Source: Anaerococcus sp. | GTDB taxonomy: Bacteria; Bacillota; Clostridia; Tissierellales; Peptoniphilaceae | Length of the DNA stretch: 64,000 nt | Reading direction: 5' to 3' | Assembly (NCBI GenBank): GCA_030532385.1 | Contig: JAUNLG010000003.1 | Span: 48,685 to 112,684, forward strand | Shown here: positions 1 to 8,201 of the stretch, one piece after another | How the letters are laid out: every line of letters begins with the position of its first letter | Position numbering within the stretch: the stretch's first letter is position 1 | The notes under the pieces: generated by a model | Database searches by the model: none | The model's input: only the letters and a program-made list of their open reading frames with translations | Told to the model about the DNA's origin: nothing | Made by a program: the position numbers and the translations under genes

Positions 1-995
1 TCTATAATCTTATCTATATTCATAGATTCCATTATAGAATTATAACCTTCTCCCCTAGATACAGCGATAAACCCATACTTCTTGCTAGGCTTTTTATCAT
101 CTTCTTCTATAATTGTCAAATCAGGGCTAAGATTTTCTAGATTTATCCTTAATATAACTCCTTGCATTAAAATCATTTGAACAATATTTTGAGGTGCATC
201 TGTTAAAAAGCTTGCTTTGAGGATCTCATTCTCACAAGTAGACTTAAAGTTTCTAGTAATTCTCCTTAGGTTTTCATCAAGTTTTTCTAGGTCACTTGTT
301 TTGCCTGCAAGGTCAAAGTCTAATTGATAAGTAAAATTCTCATCATCTTTTACTTCACTAGATAAGTCAATGTCTCTTTTAATATCAGAATTTAGAGCGT
401 TTAACCCTCCTCTTAATAAAAATATTAGTCCTTGACCACCTGAATCTACAACTCCAGCCTCTTTAAGAACTGGCAATTGGTTAGGAGTATTATCTAGGGC
501 TATTTGACCTGCTGTAAGAATTTCTATTAGATATTTATCAATATCTAGATTCTCATCGTATGCTTCTTCAGCTTTTTGAGCCATCTTATTTGCAACAGTA
601 AGGATAGTACCCTCTGTTGGTTGCATAACTGCCTTATATGCAGTTTTAGCAGCTAAATTAAAGATTTCTTTTATATCATCATTACCAATCTCATATTTTC
701 CTTTTAAGGCTTTTGACATTCCTCTAACAAGCTGAGATAGGATAACTCCAGAGTTTCCCCTAGCTCCCATCAACGTTCCTTGGCTTAGGGCCTTGGCAAT
801 TTTATCAACAGATGATAAGTCTGAACTATTTACCTTATCAAGACCAGATTTAATTGTCATATTCATATTAGTTCCAGTATCTCCATCAGGAACAGGGAAC
901 ACATTTAACTCATTAACAAGGTCTTTATTTTCATTTAAATATTCATAAGCTCCAATTATCATCTGTTGAAGCTTACTTGCATCAATACTCTTCAT
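1..995 (-). CDS. fakA: Fatty acid kinase subunit A (DAK2 domain), 3' end outside window
   Basis: Partial gene: I translated 331 codons from the ATG at 993-995 to the window edge without a stop. The N-terminal DAK2 (dihydroxyacetone-kinase-like) ATP-binding motifs are clear: NVFPVPDGDTGTNMNMT near residues 31-47 and QGTLMGARGNSGV near 75. In Firmicutes FakA phosphorylates fatty acids presented by FakB, feeding exogenous acyl chains to PlsX/PlsY. The Asp23-family gene lies directly upstream with a short gap, the usual yloU-yloV order, so they are probably cotranscribed. The C-terminal EDD-type domain is cut off. Family identity is sure; FakB partners are not in the window. Confidence 0.93.
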   Translation of the reverse strand, partial: MKSIDASKLQQMIIGAYEYLNENKDLVNELNVFPVPDGDTGTNMNMTIKSGLDKVNSSDLSSVDKIAKALSQGTLMGARGNSGVILSQLVRGMSKALKGKYEIGNDDIKEIFNLAAKTAYKAVMQPTEGTILTVANKMAQKAEEAYDENLDIDKYLIEILTAGQIALDNTPNQLPVLKEAGVVDSGGQGLIFLLRGGLNALNSDIKRDIDLSSEVKDDENFTYQLDFDLAGKTSDLEKLDENLRRITRNFKSTCENEILKASFLTDAPQNIVQMILMQGVILRINLENLSPDLTIIEEDDKKPSKKYGFIAVSRGEGYNSIMESMNIDKII

Positions 996-1003
996 TTATT
1001 CTC

Positions 1004-1357
1004 CTACTTAATAATTCCTTGAACATAAATATCCACATTGGATACTGATACCTTCAAAGATTTTTCAACATTATACTTCACATTTTCTATAATATTTTGT
1101 GCGACTACAGGAATCCTAACTCCATATTTTAAAAACAAGGATATAGAAATATTTATAGTTCCATTATCCAGTCTAACTACGTTGACTCCCTTTTGCATAT
1201 TATTTATTTTCAATAGCTTATATATTCCATCTTTTGCTGATATAGAAGCAAGACCTACTACACCATAAGATTTCATTACACTAGCTACAGCAATATTGGT
1301 AATTATTGAATCATCAATCGTTACTTTTCCTAAGTTATTTACATATTTAATAGTCAT
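1004..1357 (-). CDS. Asp23/Gls24 family envelope stress protein (YloU-like)
   Basis: A 117-residue protein of the Asp23/Gls24 family, starting MTIKYVNNLGKVTID, with the family's alternating beta strands and a conserved GVVGLASISAKDG stretch near residue 30. The start at 1355-1357 is chosen because GGAGG sits 4 bases upstream; a longer reading back to 1465 would run through the nifJ terminator and the promoter region. Function of the family is poorly defined: membrane-associated or cytoplasmic stress proteins. It is next to fakA in many Firmicutes and forms a two-gene unit with it here. Confidence 0.85.
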   Translation of the reverse strand: MTIKYVNNLGKVTIDDSIITNIAVASVMKSYGVVGLASISAKDGIYKLLKINNMQKGVNVVRLDNGTINISISLFLKYGVRIPVVAQNIIENVKYNVEKSLKVSVSNVDIYVQGIIK

Positions 1358-1393
1358 AATACCTCCAGTATTATAAGTAAATCTATATATCAT

Positions 1394-1415
1394 TTTATGG
1401 TAATTATACCATAAA
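1394..1415. promoter_or_regulatory. Palindrome overlapping the -10 box upstream of yloU-fakA
   Basis: Nine-base arms (TTTATGGTA and TACCATAAA) around a four-base centre form a perfect inverted repeat. The minus-strand TATAAT at 1403-1408 lies in its centre, about 45 bases before the yloU start. No good -35 box is visible. The arrangement looks like a repressor operator on the yloU-fakA promoter; the regulator is unknown. Confidence 0.5.
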
Positions 1416-1449
1416 TTAGCCATTTTTATAAGATATTTTTCCTTATACA

Positions 1450-1475
1450 TAAAAAAGGCCGCCAAATTGGCGGCC
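1450..1475 (-). terminator. Intrinsic terminator of nifJ
   Basis: A 7-bp GC stem (GGCCGCC / GGCGGCC, 1457-1463 with 1469-1475) with a five-base loop is followed on the minus strand by six Ts. It starts 13 bases after the nifJ stop. Confidence 0.93.
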
Positions 1476-1488
1476 TATAAATTTATTC

Positions 1489-4400
1489 TTATTTTCCTGC
1501 TAATCTCTTATATGTTTGATATCTATCTTTTGCAGCTTTTTCTGCTTCTGCATATAGTTCATCAGCTGTTTCAGGGAAGGATCTCTTTAGTGATGAGTAT
1601 CTTACTTCACCTTGAATAAATTCTTGGAATGATTCTTTTGGTTCCTTAGAATCTAATTGGAATGGATTCTTGCCTTCATCAGCAAGTCTTGGGTCAAATC
1701 TCCATAAGTGCCAGTAACCAGCATCAACTGCTTGTTTTTCTCTAAATTGTGATTTACCCATACCTATTCTGATTCCGTGGTTGATACATGGAGCATAAGC
1801 TATAACTAGAGATGGTCCGTTGTAACTTTCAGCTTCTTTTAGAGCCTTTAGAGTTTGATTTTGGTTAGCACCCATTGCAACTTGTGCACAGTATACATAA
1901 CCATATGAAGTCATCATTAATCCAAGGTCTTTCTTTCTAACTTTCTTACCACTTGCAGCAAATTGTGCAACTGCTGATAATGGTGTAGCCTTAGATGATT
2001 GACCACCTGTATTTGAGTAAACTTCTGTATCAAATACTAAGATATTGATGTTTTCACCACTTGCTAGAACATGGTCAACTCCACCAAATCCTATATCATA
2101 GCTCCAACCGTCACCACCAAAGATCCAAACTGATTTTTTGATCATGTAATCTTTTAGTTGGTAAATATCTTTAAGAAGTTTTTCTCCTTCTTCACTATCA
2201 ACTTTTTCATCTTCTAATTTTAGAATCTTAGCTGTTGCTTCTTTTGAAGAATTTACGTCTTCTTTTCCATCTATCCATGCCTTAAATGCATCATTTAATG
2301 GTGTATCAAGTCCTAGGTCGATGAAATTATTCATATATGTTTCTAGTAGGGCCATATTTGTATCAGCTGCAAGTTTCATACCATATCCGTATTCAGCAGC
2401 ATCTTCAAATAGTGAGTTACCCCAAGCTGGACCTCTTCCATCAGCATTCTTTGTGTATGCCATTGCAGGTGAGCTTGCTCCCCAGATTGAAGAACATCCT
2501 GTAGCGTTTGCTACATACATTCTATCACCAAATAGTTGGGTTACTAATTTAGCATAAGGTGTTTCACCACAACCAGCACATGCGCCAGAGAATTCAAGAA
2601 GTGGTTGTTTAAATTGGCTACCCTTTAGAGTTGTTGGATCCATAACATCATCTTTATATCCAACTTCTTCATGAGCATAGGTCCAATTATCTTTTTGTTC
2701 TTCAACTTGATCTTCGAAAGGTTTCATTAGAAGAGCTTTTTCTGGAGCAGGACAAACGTCGGCACAGTTACCACAGCCTGTACAATCTAATGGAGATACT
2801 TGAATTCTAAATTCATATCCATCCATGCCCTTACCGATTGCTTTCCTTGTTTCAAATCCTTCAGGTGCATTAGCCTTTTCTTCTTCTGTTACAAGGAATG
2901 GTCTAATTACAGCGTGTGGACAAACAAATGAACATTGGTTACATTGGATACAATTATCAATTTGCCATTCAGGTACATTAAGAGCTATACCTCTCTTTTC
3001 ATATTGAGTTGTACCTGATTCAAATGATCCATCTGTTTTATCAGCAAATGCTGATACAGGTATATCATCTTCTTTTTGCTCAATCATAGGTTTTACGATT
3101 TCTCTGATGAATTCTGGAAGTTCTCTTTCTTCTTTAGCTTCATCTTTTGCATCTTTCCAGCTTTCTGGAACTTCTACCTTATGGATTGATTCTACACCAT
3201 GGTCTACAGCTTTGTAGTTCATGTTAACTATATCATCACCCTTATGACCATATGATTTAACTATAGAGTCTTTTAGGTATCCAATAGCTTCTTCTAGGTC
3301 GATTACTTCAGAAATCTTGAAGAATGCTGATTGCATGATCATATTTGTTCTTGAACCTAAACCAATATTTTGAGCGATATGTGATGCATCTATTGTATAG
3401 AAGTTTATATCATGTTCAGCTAAATAACGTCTCATGTGAGCTGGTAGTTTTTCTTCAAGCTCTTCATCAGACCATGAACAGTTTAGTAAGAATGAACCAC
3501 CATCTTTTAGACCCTTTAATATATCATATTGGTTTACATAAGCAGGTTTTGATAAAGACATAAAGTCAGCTTCGTCAAGTAAGTATGTTGACTTGATTGG
3601 GTTTTTACCAAATCTTAAGTGAGAGATTGTAAGTCCACCAGATTTCTTTGAGTCATAGTCAAAGTAACCTTGTGCATACATATCTGTGTTATCACCAATA
3701 ATCTTAATAGCTTGTTTGTTAGCACCAACTGTACCATCAGATCCGAATCCCCAGAATTTACATCTTGTTGTACCTTCTTGTCTAATCTTTAGGTCAGTTC
3801 TTTCTAATGATTTGTGTGTTAAATCATCATTGATTGCTACTGTAAAGTCATCTTTTGCATCATCTTTAGCAAGGTTTTCAAAGATTGCAGCAATGTCTGC
3901 TGGTACAGTGTCTTTTGAAGAAAGACCATATCTACCACCAATTATTACTGGTTTATCTTCTACATTGTAGTAAGCTGATTTAACATCTAGAAGTAAAGGT
4001 TCGCCAATTGATCCTTTTTCTTTTGTTCTATCTAAAACAGCAATTTTCTTAACTGTGCTTGGGATTGCTTTTAGAAGGTGGTCTTTTGAGAATGGTCTAT
4101 AAAGATGAACTTCAACCATACCAACTTTTTTACCTTCTTTTAGAAGATAATCAATTGCCTCTTCAGCTGTTTGACAAACAGATCCCATAGCTACGATGAT
4201 TTCTTCAGCATCATCTGCACCATAGTAGTTGAATAATTCGTAATTTGTACCAATTAGTTCATTGATTTGGTGCATATAGTCTTCTGTTATCCCAACTATA
4301 TCTTCATAAGCATTGTTGCTTGCTTCTATTCTTTGGAAGTAGATATTCTTTTCAGCAGTACCAAACATCTTTGGTCTTTCTGGGTTAAGTGCAGATGTTT

Positions 4401-5016
4401 TAAATTCTCTAACTGCATCATAATCTACAAGTGGAGCTAGGTCTTTATAGTCCCATACAGAAATCTTTTGGATTTCATGGCTTGTCCTAAATCCATCGAA
4501 GAAGTTTACAAATGGAATTCTTCCCCTGATTGCTGCTAAGTGAGCAACAGGTGATAGGTCCATAACTTCTTGTACTGAGCCACTTGCTAGGAAAGCAAAA
4601 CCTGTTTGTCTTGCAGCCATAACGTCTGAGTGGTCTCCATAAATTGAAAGTGCATGTGTAGCAACAGTTCTTGCTGCAACATGGAATACACCTGGTAATC
4701 TTTCTCCTGCTATCTTATACATGTTAGGCATCATTAATAATAAGCCTTGACTAGCAGTATATGTAGTAGTTAGTACTCCTGCTGTGAGCGCTCCGTGAAC
4801 AGCTCCTGCAGCTCCTGCTTCTGATTGCATCTCTTTAACTTCAACTGGTCTACCGAAAATATTTTTTCTACCATTTGCAGCCCATACGTCTACTGCTTCT
4901 GGCATTGGTGATGAAGGTGTAATAGGATAGATTGTAGCAACATCTGTGAACGCATATGATACGTGTGCTGCTGCTGTGTTACCATCCATGGTCTTCATTG
5001 CTCTTTTAACTGTCAT
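1489..5016 (-). CDS. nifJ: Pyruvate:ferredoxin (flavodoxin) oxidoreductase
   Basis: Single-chain PFOR of 1175 residues, the usual length. It oxidises pyruvate with CoA to acetyl-CoA and CO2 and reduces ferredoxin, the central energy step of an anaerobe. The order is as expected: pyrimidine-binding and transketolase-like domains, a 2[4Fe-4S] ferredoxin domain (CIQCNQCSFVCP near 690, CTGCGNCADVCP near 750), then the thiamine-diphosphate domain with CAGCGET near 812 (proximal cluster) and GGDGWSYDIGFGG near 970. AGGAGG lies before the ATG. The gene is monocistronic, with its own promoter and terminator. Cytoplasmic. Confidence 0.98.
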   Translation of the reverse strand: MTVKRAMKTMDGNTAAAHVSYAFTDVATIYPITPSSPMPEAVDVWAANGRKNIFGRPVEVKEMQSEAGAAGAVHGALTAGVLTTTYTASQGLLLMMPNMYKIAGERLPGVFHVAARTVATHALSIYGDHSDVMAARQTGFAFLASGSVQEVMDLSPVAHLAAIRGRIPFVNFFDGFRTSHEIQKISVWDYKDLAPLVDYDAVREFKTSALNPERPKMFGTAEKNIYFQRIEASNNAYEDIVGITEDYMHQINELIGTNYELFNYYGADDAEEIIVAMGSVCQTAEEAIDYLLKEGKKVGMVEVHLYRPFSKDHLLKAIPSTVKKIAVLDRTKEKGSIGEPLLLDVKSAYYNVEDKPVIIGGRYGLSSKDTVPADIAAIFENLAKDDAKDDFTVAINDDLTHKSLERTDLKIRQEGTTRCKFWGFGSDGTVGANKQAIKIIGDNTDMYAQGYFDYDSKKSGGLTISHLRFGKNPIKSTYLLDEADFMSLSKPAYVNQYDILKGLKDGGSFLLNCSWSDEELEEKLPAHMRRYLAEHDINFYTIDASHIAQNIGLGSRTNMIMQSAFFKISEVIDLEEAIGYLKDSIVKSYGHKGDDIVNMNYKAVDHGVESIHKVEVPESWKDAKDEAKEERELPEFIREIVKPMIEQKEDDIPVSAFADKTDGSFESGTTQYEKRGIALNVPEWQIDNCIQCNQCSFVCPHAVIRPFLVTEEEKANAPEGFETRKAIGKGMDGYEFRIQVSPLDCTGCGNCADVCPAPEKALLMKPFEDQVEEQKDNWTYAHEEVGYKDDVMDPTTLKGSQFKQPLLEFSGACAGCGETPYAKLVTQLFGDRMYVANATGCSSIWGASSPAMAYTKNADGRGPAWGNSLFEDAAEYGYGMKLAADTNMALLETYMNNFIDLGLDTPLNDAFKAWIDGKEDVNSSKEATAKILKLEDEKVDSEEGEKLLKDIYQLKDYMIKKSVWIFGGDGWSYDIGFGGVDHVLASGENINILVFDTEVYSNTGGQSSKATPLSAVAQFAASGKKVRKKDLGLMMTSYGYVYCAQVAMGANQNQTLKALKEAESYNGPSLVIAYAPCINHGIRIGMGKSQFREKQAVDAGYWHLWRFDPRLADEGKNPFQLDSKEPKESFQEFIQGEVRYSSLKRSFPETADELYAEAEKAAKDRYQTYKRLAGK

Positions 5017-5033
5017 TTAAGACCTCCTATAAA

Positions 5034-5046
5034 ATTTGTAACAAAT
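5034..5046. promoter_or_regulatory. Inverted repeat in the nifJ 5' leader
   Basis: ATTTGT-A-ACAAAT, six-base arms around one base, lies about 12-24 bases downstream of the start of transcription predicted from the nifJ promoter and just before its Shine-Dalgarno site. It could be an operator, but such short AT-rich palindromes also occur by chance here. Confidence 0.3.
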
Positions 5047-5064
5047 ATCGTCAACACTATCTTA

Positions 5065-5093
5065 AGTATAGGGTTTATTCTTAGAATTGTCAA
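5065..5093 (-). promoter_or_regulatory. Sigma-A type promoter of nifJ
   Basis: On the minus strand TTGACA (5088-5093), a 17-base spacer and TATACT (5065-5070) make a near-consensus promoter. Transcription should start near 5058, giving a leader of about 40 bases. Its strength fits a heavily expressed central enzyme. Confidence 0.85.
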
Positions 5094-5216
5094 GGGTAAT
5101 TTCCTATTTTTATAAATAATTTTCGTATATTTTTATATTTCCTTGACAAAAATCCATATATTTTATTCCTCTGCTTAGATAAATTGACAAAATCATTACT
5201 TGATTTAACCTTAGTT

Positions 5217-5284
5217 AAAGCCTAGCAATTAGCTATTTTATGGTTTTTTATAAGATTCTTTACTAACTTGCTAGGCTTTTTTTT
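5217..5284 (+). terminator. Long hairpin with T-tract on the plus strand in the nifJ-hprK gap
   Basis: A 12-bp perfect stem (5217-5228 with 5268-5279), extendable by TTAG/CTAA past one bulged base, is followed on the plus strand by eight Ts. On the minus strand the T-run after it is poor (TTTAACTAA). No plus-strand gene lies upstream, so it either ends an unannotated plus-strand RNA or serves, less ideally, as the end of the minus-strand pepP-uvrC-hprK unit. The rest of the 326-base gap is AT-rich and holds the nifJ promoter and two plus-strand TTGACA words (5143, 5184) without convincing -10 boxes. Confidence 0.55.
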
Positions 5285-5342
5285 ATATAAATTTATTATA
5301 TAAGTTTATAATTTATCAATCTGGATTTTTTTAAATAATATT

Positions 5343-6347
5343 TTACAAGGTTTTCCCACTATTTTTAGATGTTTCTCTAAATATATTATCAGTCATTACT
5401 TTGGCAGCATTATATCCTAAATACTTTTCTCTTTGGTTCATTGCAGCAACCTCTACTATCAAAGCAAGATTTCTGCCAGCCCTTACTGGCACAACAATAT
5501 GAGGAACTTTTACATCTAAAATCTCTATATAATGCTCATCAAGGCCTAATCTATCGTATTCAAAATCTTCCTTCCACTGCTCAAGCTCTATGACTAGATC
5601 AATGTCAGTATTTACCTTAACTGCCCCTGATCCATATAGCCTTCTAACATTTATAATTCCAAGACCTCTAATTTCCATATAGTGCCTTATGTTCTCAGGG
5701 GATGTTCCAGTAAGCTTATTACTAACTGCTACTATATCGACCATATCATCTGCTATAAGTCTATGGCCCCTATTTATAAGCTCTAAAGCTGTTTCACTCT
5801 TTCCTACTGATGACTTGCCCATGATCAAAACTCCCATACCATAAACATCCAAAAGCTCTCCATGGACATTGGTGCTTGGGGCTAATTGATATTCAATTTC
5901 ATCTGACATATCAGATATTAATCTAGTTGATTTAAGTGGGGACCTTAAAAGTGTTACATCATAGTAGTCACATAAGTCAACCACATCTTGGTTGATAGGC
6001 TTATTATAGGAGAAGATTATTGCAGGCAATTTATAGGCTAAGATCCCTCTAAATCTCTCATATTGCATGCCTTGGTCTAAACTTGTTAGGTAGGTATATT
6101 CTACTGATCCAATGACTTGAATTCTTTCGTGAGGAAATTTCTCAAGATAACCTGTAAGCTGTAGGCCAGGTCTATTTATTTCTGCACTTACTAATTCAAC
6201 ATCTTCAAAGTCACTTGCCTTATGGATTATTTCAAGGTTTAAATTCTCAACCACCTTAGATAGCTTTACCTTCATAGAACACGATGTGCTCATTATTTCT
6301 TTATCTATATGATCACTATAATCTTTAATCTTATTTCCATCTGCCAT
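5343..6347 (-). CDS. hprK: HPr kinase/phosphorylase
   Basis: Bifunctional enzyme that phosphorylates HPr on Ser46 with ATP or PPi and reverses the reaction; the sensor of carbon catabolite repression. The N-terminal HprK domain is followed by the Walker A motif GKSSVGKSETALEL near 176 and the HprK signature MEIRGLGIINVRRLYG near 228. At 334 residues it is about 24 longer than typical: the family's usual start aligns with Met25 (MKVKLSKVVENLNLE). The outer ATG is kept because AAAGGA precedes it at good spacing and Met25 has no Shine-Dalgarno. Last gene of pepP-uvrC-hprK. Its substrate HPr is encoded at 63.7 kb. Confidence 0.96.
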   Translation of the reverse strand: MADGNKIKDYSDHIDKEIMSTSCSMKVKLSKVVENLNLEIIHKASDFEDVELVSAEINRPGLQLTGYLEKFPHERIQVIGSVEYTYLTSLDQGMQYERFRGILAYKLPAIIFSYNKPINQDVVDLCDYYDVTLLRSPLKSTRLISDMSDEIEYQLAPSTNVHGELLDVYGMGVLIMGKSSVGKSETALELINRGHRLIADDMVDIVAVSNKLTGTSPENIRHYMEIRGLGIINVRRLYGSGAVKVNTDIDLVIELEQWKEDFEYDRLGLDEHYIEILDVKVPHIVVPVRAGRNLALIVEVAAMNQREKYLGYNAAKVMTDNIFRETSKNSGKTL

Positions 6348-6350
6348 AAT

Positions 6351-8201
6351 TTATCCTTTCAGCCTGAAATACTTATAAATTTCTAGGGCTTGTTTTCTAC
6401 CAACAAGATCCACTTGCATTAAATCATCTACGCTAGCCTTCTTAATATTTGATAATGTTTTAAAGTGCCTATATAAATTTTGTTTGGTTTTTTTGCCAAC
6501 TCCCTTAATATTATCAAGTTCTGAAACCTTAAGACTTTCTTGCCTTAGTTTTCTATGGTAATTTATAGCAAACCTATGGGCTTCTTCTTGGATCTCATAA
6601 ATTAACCTATAAACAGGATCTCTCTTATTGATAGGAAATTCCTTATCCTGATAAATTATTGACCTAGTTGTATGCTTATCATCCTTAACAAGTCCAGCAA
6701 TCTCAATATCAAGTTTTACTTTATCCAATACTTCTTTGCCAATATTTATCTGACCCTTGCCCCCATCCATAAGTATAAGATCTGGTAGTCTTCCAAATCC
6801 TGTTTGGGTATTACCTTTTTTTACTTCTTCCTTGCCTCTTTTTAACCTTCTAGTCAATACTTCTTTATGAGAAGCATAGTCATTTGGACCCTTGACTGTT
6901 TTAATCTTAAATTTCCTATACTCTTTGGGCACAGGTATACCATCTTCAAAGACAACCATGGATCCTACAGATTGGACTCCTGATGTATTTGATATATCAT
7001 AGGCTTCTATCCTATGGATCTTATCAAGGCCTAAGATTTTCATAAGCTGACTGAGGCCAGATGACTTATTTCTTTCTTTCTTCTCTACTCTTTTATCATA
7101 CTTAGACCTCATATCTATGGCATTTCTCATAGCCATATCAACTAGGTCTTTTTTTCTGCCAAGTTTTGGTTCGTGTAAATATACTTTTTTGCCCTTAATA
7201 CTTGCTAGAAAACTATTGATAGATTCAAGATCTGATGGTAGGTTTTGAACCAAGATTTCACTAGGAACATATATCATATCTAAATAAAATTGCTTGATAA
7301 AAGATGCCATTATATCCTTATCACTTTCAAGGTAGTCATTTTTTATATGAAAATGCTCCCTATCTACAATTTTACCAGACCTCATAAGAAAGACTTGGAC
7401 AATTACTACATTGACTCCCTTACTAAAACCGATTATATCAAGGTCTCCATCTCTAGTATCAGTTACATTTTGCTTTTCAGAAATTATAGAAAGCGCCTTA
7501 TAATAGTCCCTAAACTTACCAGCCATTTCAAAATTGAGCTTTTTACTCTCCTCATTCATTCTAGATAAAACCCACTTGGGAATTTTATCTGACTTATTAT
7601 CCAAGAAATCTTTGATATCATAGACATGGTCCATGTAAGTTTTCTCATCTTCCTTTGATACACAAGGCGCCTTACATTTTTTAATAAAGTAATTTAAACA
7701 AGGTCTATCAAGACTAGCTCCCTTATCGAAATTTAAATTACAGGTCCTAAAAGGGTAGTATAGGTGAAAGAGGTCAATAGCATCATTTACAGCGTAGGCA
7801 TCTGGAAAGGGTCCAAAATAATAGGACCCATCATCTACAATCCTTCTTACCTTTTGAATCCTAGGATATTTTTCTTTTTTTATCCTAATATATGGATATT
7901 GTTTATCATCTCTTAAAACTATATTATATTTTGGTCTATTTTTTTTGATTAAATTACTCTCAAGAACTAGGGCTTCTACTTCATTTTGTACAATTATATA
8001 CTCAAAATGATCAATATGAGAGACCATGGCAAGGACCTTGGCCCCCTTATTTTTGTTGTTATCAAAGTATTGAGAAACTCTCTTTTTTAAAGAGATGGCC
8101 TTACCAACATAGATAATTTCATCCCTGGAATTTCTCATTATATAAACACCGGGTGAGTCTGGTAGGTCCTTAAGTTTTTCTTTAATCTCTAATTTTGTCA
8201 A
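6351..8201 (-). CDS. uvrC: Excinuclease ABC subunit C
   Basis: 616-residue UvrC, which makes both incisions in nucleotide excision repair after UvrB loading. Visible parts: GIY-YIG nuclease (PGVYIM...IIYVGKA, residues 18-37), cysteine cluster C..C..C..C near 150-180, the UVR helix KLNFEMAGKFRDYYKAL near 215-232 that binds UvrB, the RNase H-like endonuclease domain in the middle, and a C-terminal helix-hairpin-helix region with NIKGVGKKTK. The start is a TTG at 8199-8201, overlapping the pepP stop as TTGA, so translation is probably coupled. uvrA and uvrB are not in the window. Confidence 0.97.
   Translation of the reverse strand: MTKLEIKEKLKDLPDSPGVYIMRNSRDEIIYVGKAISLKKRVSQYFDNNKNKGAKVLAMVSHIDHFEYIIVQNEVEALVLESNLIKKNRPKYNIVLRDDKQYPYIRIKKEKYPRIQKVRRIVDDGSYYFGPFPDAYAVNDAIDLFHLYYPFRTCNLNFDKGASLDRPCLNYFIKKCKAPCVSKEDEKTYMDHVYDIKDFLDNKSDKIPKWVLSRMNEESKKLNFEMAGKFRDYYKALSIISEKQNVTDTRDGDLDIIGFSKGVNVVIVQVFLMRSGKIVDREHFHIKNDYLESDKDIMASFIKQFYLDMIYVPSEILVQNLPSDLESINSFLASIKGKKVYLHEPKLGRKKDLVDMAMRNAIDMRSKYDKRVEKKERNKSSGLSQLMKILGLDKIHRIEAYDISNTSGVQSVGSMVVFEDGIPVPKEYRKFKIKTVKGPNDYASHKEVLTRRLKRGKEEVKKGNTQTGFGRLPDLILMDGGKGQINIGKEVLDKVKLDIEIAGLVKDDKHTTRSIIYQDKEFPINKRDPVYRLIYEIQEEAHRFAINYHRKLRQESLKVSELDNIKGVGKKTKQNLYRHFKTLSNIKKASVDDLMQVDLVGRKQALEIYKYFRLKG

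Noticed and set aside
1358-1465. Longer Asp23-family protein starting at 1465
   Set aside because: The extra 36 codons lie in the promoter region and nifJ terminator and have no ribosome site; the GGAGG before 1357 decides.
3686-3970. Plus-strand open frame inside nifJ
   Set aside because: It lies wholly opposite conserved PFOR sequence, has no ribosome site and no protein-like composition; a frame shadow.
5034-5046. Rex-binding site at nifJ
   Set aside because: Half-sites and spacing do not match the clostridial Rex consensus that I know; kept only as an unspecified palindrome.
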